NCBI GenBank assembly: GCA_027563935.2
Contig: CM050447.1
Coordinates: 82,259,461-82,323,460 of the forward strand
Direction: 5' to 3'
DNA length: 64,000 nucleotides
From: Costus lasius
Taxonomy: Eukaryota > Streptophyta > Magnoliopsida > Zingiberales > Costaceae
The translations under genes were made by a program, and so were the position numbers. Position 1 is the first letter of the stretch. Every line of letters starts with the position of its first letter. The notes below the pieces were generated by a model. That model did not search any database, was not told the origin of the DNA, and was given only the letters and a program-made list of their open reading frames with translations. Below are positions 58,976 to 64,000 of the stretch, in pieces.

Positions 58976-59850
58976 TTTCTTTTGCTCTTCACAAAAGATT
59001 TTTTTTTTTGTTGTCTTCTTCTTCCTTGTTCTTTGTTGCTCTCTTCCTTGCCGAGAGCTTTCTTTTCTTCCTTTTTTTTTTTTATCTCTTCTTTTCCGAA
59101 TGCTTCCTCCTCTTCTTTTAACTTATGTTACCACAAGATTCCTCCTCTCTCCTTTTATTTTGCTAAAGCTTGATAGATTTGCCCCGAGCCCTCCTATTTT
59201 TTTTTTCCTTTGTCTTTCTTACCGAGAACCTCCTCTATTCACTCTTCTCTTTTTTTCTCTCTCCTCCTTCTCTTTTTGCCGAGAGATATTCCCTTCTCAA
59301 TTTTTCTTATCTTGCCTCTTCTCTTTGTCGAGACCTTCTTCAGCCCATCTCTATTTTTTTTGCTCCTTCAAGACTTCTACCCCTTTGAGACCTCCAAGAG
59401 CCCTCCTTTTTATTTGTGTGACGCCGTGTCCTCTTTTTTCTGTTTGCGCTAGCCTTTTTATACAGAATTGGGTCAAAGTTTCCTATTTGACCCAATTTAA
59501 TTTGATTTGATTTCTTTTCTTTTTTTTGTTGCCAAATTTTTGCTTCCGTTTGGTCGACTGTCATTTTATTCACTACTATTTTGCTTCCTGCCTAATATGA
59601 TTCCCTCTTCTTTTTTTTTTGAGCGATGCCTTTTTTCCCTTTTATTCCCTTTTTATTATTTTTTTCTGAATTTCAGCCAAATTTATCCTCTTTCCTTTTT
59701 TTCTTTAGCCGTTGCTATCCACGTTGGAATTTTGTTTCCAGATTTTTCGTGCTTCCTATTTTAATTGTCTTTTTTTTTTTTTTGCTTACGCACATCAATG
59801 TTTCCATGTATGCCTTCTTTATAGTCAAAATCAATTTTAACTTTATTGTT
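58976..59850. repeat. Pyrimidine-rich degenerate array with CCGAGAG words
   Basis: Long T/C-rich stretch in which GCCGAGAGCTTTC-like words recur at about 59049, 59095, 59179, 59219, 59278, 59326 and 59384, roughly every 40-60 bp. The overlapping frames of up to 198 codons on this strand are Phe/Leu/Ser-rich and are not believable genes. Confidence 0.6.
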
Positions 59851-59883
59851 TGAGTGAAAATTTATAGTTCAACATATTGCACG

Positions 59884-60041
59884 TGATCTGAGTACCCTTA
59901 TCGAGTACCCTTATCACATTCTTTGTTGGTGACAAATATTTCTGCTGCATTCTATTCGATCATGATCTGAGTACCCTTATCGAGTACCCTTATCACACTC
60001 TTTGTTGGTGACAAATATTTCTGCTGCATTCTATTCGATCA
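59884..60041. repeat. 79-bp tandem duplication
   Basis: TGATCTGAGTACCCTTATC to CTATTCGATCA occurs twice with only one or two differences (59884-59962, 59963-60041). Each copy also repeats GAGTACCCTTATC internally. Confidence 0.95.
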
Positions 60042-61079
60042 ATGGAGTTCTATTAAGTAATAGTAGCCTCATTTTTCCCTTGATTTGTTAGTTGATGCTC
60101 CTCTGGCTTTTGGTATTTCTTTGCAATTCACTTTCTTCCAAGATTTGGTGTATATCATTTCTTATGGTCTCTAGTCTTATGGAAAATAATGTGGTTGAGG
60201 TTAGCAAGGCGTACAATCATAGTACTTCACTTGTTACTAATAATGATTTATGCGCTAGGAGTTGACTATTCAAGACTTAATCTTTTGAACCAGAGTGTTG
60301 TGCTCTAGCTTTCACTTAAATACAAATATAACGTCAAACATTGGCAGCATTCTTTAGTGGGCTACTTTATGGGCTCCTGTCCCTGATTTCAAGCTGTTAA
60401 AAGTAAGAGCTATATTTTGTTGAATAAAATTTACGGTGGAAATGATAAAAAATACAATGAATCTAACTTTCCTGTAAGATTCATTATACTTTTTATTCTT
60501 TCCACCGTAAATTCCATTCAACAGAACATAACCTAAAGGTAGAATCTCCAAAATGATTAGATGTATATTCCTTCCTTGCTAAATTCTTGTTATTTAAGTT
60601 TGATAATAAGGAAGATAAAATTAATATACTTGAAGGAGGCCGTTGATTTTTCTTTGGCAGAATCTTAATTCTTAAATCTTGGGATCTGAATGATTCATTT
60701 GAACGTATTAACTTTTTCAAATATTCCGTTGTGGGTAAGAGTACATAATCTGCCACTAAAGTGGTGGTAGGGGCATCATTAGACTAATTGCAAGTGTAAT
60801 TGGTTAGCTCCTTTATATAGATAAAGCGACAAGATCTAGAAGCCGACTGAGTTTTGCTAGGATTTGTGTGGATATAATGCTAAGTCCTCCTACATTGATA
60901 AAACATGGACTAGATTGGGAAACTCCAACTAAGCTCCAAGAAAGCTCAAATTGACATAAATATCTAATTATATCCTTCAATGACACTTCAATTTAGGATG
61001 CATATGTGTACATTTTATAATCTCAAATTGAATGCCTCTGATAACATTTTCTCATTTATATTAATTAAATACTTAAGGG
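60042..61079. other. Spacer with a long foldback at 60408-60534
   Basis: No coding region recognised apart from the inverted repeat listed separately. Confidence 0.45.
60408..60534. repeat. Long near-perfect inverted repeat (foldback)
   Basis: Left arm (from about 60408 to 60465) contains TTGTTGAATAAAATTTACGG and TGGAAATGATAAAAAATAC; the right arm (60475 to about 60534) is its reverse complement with few mismatches (GTATACTTTTTATTCTTTCCA-like, then CCGTAAATTCCATTCAACA). The loop is only about 9 nt (60466-60474). Arms of ~50-58 bp fit a small MITE or a miRNA/siRNA-type hairpin. No target duplication was identified. Confidence 0.88.
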
Positions 61080-61560
61080 TAGGATTGAGAAAATCCCTTT
61101 TAAGAAATAGTTAGGACCTAAGGTCAATTTAGATGCCTGGGCAATTCTATTCATTTCTTCTAAATTCCCTTGTATGTTAATGTTATTGAAATCATCTTAG
61201 ATGGTTCCTGCTTATGGTAGAGTGCTTAATCTTATGCCTTGGTATATGAACTACTCCTGTTTGGGTCTACCTAATAAGGCTCCATATGGACCATAGCGAC
61301 CATTGATATATGGACTCGATTCTTATTATCCTTGTCTCCAAGAAAGATCACCATTAAGAATCAGTGATAATGTTTGTGTGTGTGGAACTCAACCTCGAAG
61401 ATCTGATCAAACAAGGAATTTGGAATGGATTAGAGGGGAATGATTTATGTATGTTTTCTCATATGAAAATATTGATTTGCTCTATGTATGTTGTAGGAGA
61501 TTAGGATACTCCAACGAAGATTGTTTGTTTGGGAAGCCTCAGTCAAAGCTTGCTATCCTT
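61080..61560 (+). pseudogene. LINE ORF1-like remnant with decayed zinc knuckle
   Basis: Fragments VCVELNLEDLIKQGIW and, in a shifted frame, SYENIDLLYVCCRRLGYSNE followed by DC resemble the conserved end of plant LINE ORF1 proteins, where a CCHC knuckle follows a VEYE-type motif. Here the first Cys and the His of the knuckle appear to be Tyr. Stops and frameshifts are frequent. The boundaries are guesses, and no RT follows in the window. Confidence 0.5.
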
Positions 61561-64000
61561 GTCCCCACGGCTAGTAATTTTGGATGTCTCTACAACTCTT
61601 GATGAGTCCATCCTTCCTCTAGTCCAACGAACTATTTCCCAGGACAACTGACAAGCACATGACCTTGCCACCCCTCTCCCTACTCCTCGCCCCCATCCTT
61701 TCCTCTGAATGTTGCCTTTTAGACTAGTCTCTGATAGCCATTGAAGATTTAAAGACTAACCTACCTGCTCTTGTGATGGTCACTCATCCTCTACGTTCCT
61801 TTTCACTTAATGAAATCCATCTTAATCCTTCTTCTAATCTTGTTCAACCTTCCTCTCTAGGGTCCAACCATTGAAGCCTTTGAGCTGACATTGTATAGGG
61901 AATCGACAGGAAGTACCTTCTTCCATCCTAATCCAATGTTTGTTGCTGGTTATTTTCCTCCTTACCTAGATAAGTTGAACAGCTTTCTTCAAGTAGTCAA
62001 GCCAAAGCTGGACAAAGTCTTGGGGCTGCCAAGAGAACCTATCCTCCCCTAAATCCTTCCTAAACCTTTTTCGAGAAAGAATAGCTTGCCAAGATTGTGC
62101 TTCACGCTGCCCAAGATTGTTTTATAGGGGTAGGGGGAGATTAACTACCCATGACCATCTCAAATTTTTAATCCTTAAGGCCTTTCAAGAAACTCATATA
62201 CACAGTGAGGTCTTAGACAATTTCTCCCCTTCATGGACCTGGTCTTGTTACCCCCCTTCACTTAGACCAACAATCAACAAGGCAGAAGCCACATGGCTTA
62301 AGGCAAATCATTTCTCACTTGGCTCAACAACAATGAGAAAAAAGGGTGTCAACCACCCGATGAAGAGAAGAACAAAGGAGATTACCTTCTCAGTTGTTCC
62401 TCTAAGATTCAACTAAAAGCTTCTCTTCTCAAGGCTCAAAGCTCCACACCCTTTTAAAGAACTTGGTTACATCTTCCAAGGAGACAACTGCTTAATGAGA
62501 ATGACAACTTTTGCATTGAATTCACATTTGGAAATGTGAACTTCTCATAGAATTCTCTCCCTCTCCTCCATTGAATATTCACCTCTTCTGCTCTCTTCCC
62601 TACCAACCAAGAAAGCCATTCCCTCTTCTCTTCTTTTCTTTTCTCAACATGAAGGACTCCTCCTAGCTCTTCTCCTCTCCAACATGTGAAGCAAGAATCA
62701 TTCACCTTTCCTCTCTATATTCTAAAGTGTTTTATCTTCATTTTATAATCTTTCTTGGAGGTAAATTGGTTACTAGAATTGCCTATAACTTGCGCATTAT
62801 AAATTTAATAGATTGTTTTTATTCTTCTTTTGAAGTGCCCAAGGTAATCCCTTACCTTAATGCATTGTTTTGTTTGTAGCTCTTCTTTCTGTTAGAAATA
62901 CATGTACATGGTCTTAAGCTTGCAAGATCTCAAGATTTTTAGATTTGTGTTTTGTATATAACTTGTCATTTCCCTCATTTGCAAAAACCAAGATCTCTAG
63001 TCACTTTTAATTGATCTTTATGACCAACCTAGTTATAATGGTACCAACTAGGTTTAGGTTGTCTTGTAGCTCATGGCTTTGTAGAGAAAAAAATTGTGAA
63101 CCCACATTTGGTTTACAAAGGAAAACACTATCTAATGAAGCTTGTAATGTTGTTAGTTTTATGATCTTAGAAATTTTATCCTTAACTTGCATTTTTGGAT
63201 TCAATCTTGCTTGTCACACTTTGTATCACTTTGTATGCTTACTAATTAGTCTTGTTAGTTCTATTATAAGATAACTCTTACATATTATTTTCATGTTGTA
63301 CTCTTCAGTTTGACAAAGTTTTAAAAGAAAATAAGATTTTGGAACCATAGCTCATGGCTTTGTTAGTTTTGCACCTAGTTTACTTCCTATTAAGTCTTGA
63401 TTTAGTACTTGATCTCGCATACTAGATCATTAACACAATCTTTGCCTTAGGTTAATCATTATATCCATTTTAAGGTTTTAGTCTATCAAGAAAAAGTCCT
63501 TGCAAAAATTTGATTTCATTTTCCAATTAGTCATATCTATGCATGATAATCTTAGTTTTAGTTTGGATCCATATCTACTTTTGGATTTTTACAATTGAAA
63601 AGAATAATTCCATATGGAAATTCTTAGTTCCCTGTTTAGTTCTTAAGTTAGTTTGGACATTCCACTTTGCGTGAGAACAATAAACATTACTCTTTTGTTT
63701 TTGGCATTGCAGTATAGCGTGCCTTTTTGTTGTTTGTATAAGATAAGAAACATACATTTTTGGGACTCTAAATATTAAGTAGATTCATCCTTAAGTGTCA
63801 AATCTTGATTGTTTAATTGTATGTATCTCATTTAGTATCTTGATTTTGTTAGCATAATGAAATTGAAATTCTGAAAAATAAATATTTATGTCTAAATCAA
63901 TGGAATTTAGTAAAATTATATAGAAGAGTTCAAGAACAAAAGAACCTGAAAGTGCAGAGAAACCTACTGCTCTTATCTGAAAATCTAGACTCTCGTGTGA
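61561..64000. other. Spacer, no gene recognised
   Basis: Frames up to 99 codons (62117-62416 +, 62454-62705 -, 63011-63274 +) show no motif. 62540-62680 is CT-rich. No repeat of note was seen. Confidence 0.4.

Noticed and set aside
58914..59573. Overlapping frames of up to 198 codons, Phe/Leu/Ser-rich, some looking like membrane proteins
   Set aside because: The DNA is a pyrimidine-rich array; every frame on this strand is hydrophobic for that reason alone.

Overview
This window is nuclear DNA from a flowering plant, in a repeat-dense intergenic (probably heterochromatic) region. The evidence is five Athila-type Ty3/gypsy retrotransposons with tRNA-Asp primer sites, an L1-type plant LINE, and wrecks of a FAR1-related (FRS/MULE-like) gene, a BED-finger hAT transposase and a Ulp1/C48 protease-type plant gene, the FRS and Ulp1 copies with GT-AG introns. 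Base composition is AT-rich. I found no protein gene likely to be functional and no tRNA or rRNA gene. The species cannot be named from the sequence.

Layout. 1-6213 (-): Athila element AT1, 5' part only, carrying stop codons and a frameshift. 6214-9014: spacer with a Tourist-like MITE. 9015-12540: FRS pseudogene followed by a ~122-bp exon-like tandem array and an ~82-bp AGAAT-rich array. 14091-20360 (+): AT2, with a long open pol, cut in integrase by AT3 (20361-~24545, +). ~24545-27480: broken Ulp1/C48-type gene holding a divergent solo LTR (~25868-27042). 27481-34207: low-complexity DNA, a hAT-like end, a hAT transposase pseudogene (~29540-31250) and a SINE-like insertion. 34208-36290: minisatellite array A. 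36355-41838 (+): AT4, whose gag is split by a solo LTR with a perfect 5-bp target duplication. 41849-43716: second copy (B) of the minisatellite block. 44038-58011 (+): AT5, the only element with both LTRs and a matching target duplication (ATCAG); a 5'-truncated LINE with an 18-bp duplication sits 20 bp inside its 5' LTR. 58017-59850: host side of the AT5 site, with two further degenerate arrays. 59850-64000: spacer with a 79-bp duplication, a long foldback and a LINE ORF1 remnant.

The elements form two subfamilies by gag and LTR: AT1/AT3 (gag starting near MVDQRSL/MADQRSL) and AT2/AT4/AT5 (MADRRTL/MEDRRSL). Order of events visible from nesting: array host, then AT5, then LINE; AT4, then solo LTR; AT2, then AT3.

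The most unusual content is structural. (1) Every LTR carries an array of short palindromes built on the half-site TTACGG/CCGTAA with inner spacers of 1, 2 or 5 nt. The arrays also occur in a divergent LTR family and once outside an LTR, downstream of AT5 pol. (2) The 38-45 bp minisatellite (two copies) is made of units whose ends are inverted repeats, and the arm sequences change in concert from unit to unit (TACTC/GAGTA, TGCTC/GAGCA, ATATCC/GGATAT, ATACCC/GGGTAT). (3) A separate array at 58574-58975 shows the same behaviour with GGGAT/ATCCC-type arms. These paired changes are what a hairpin-dependent process would leave, and are the best candidate here for something undescribed.
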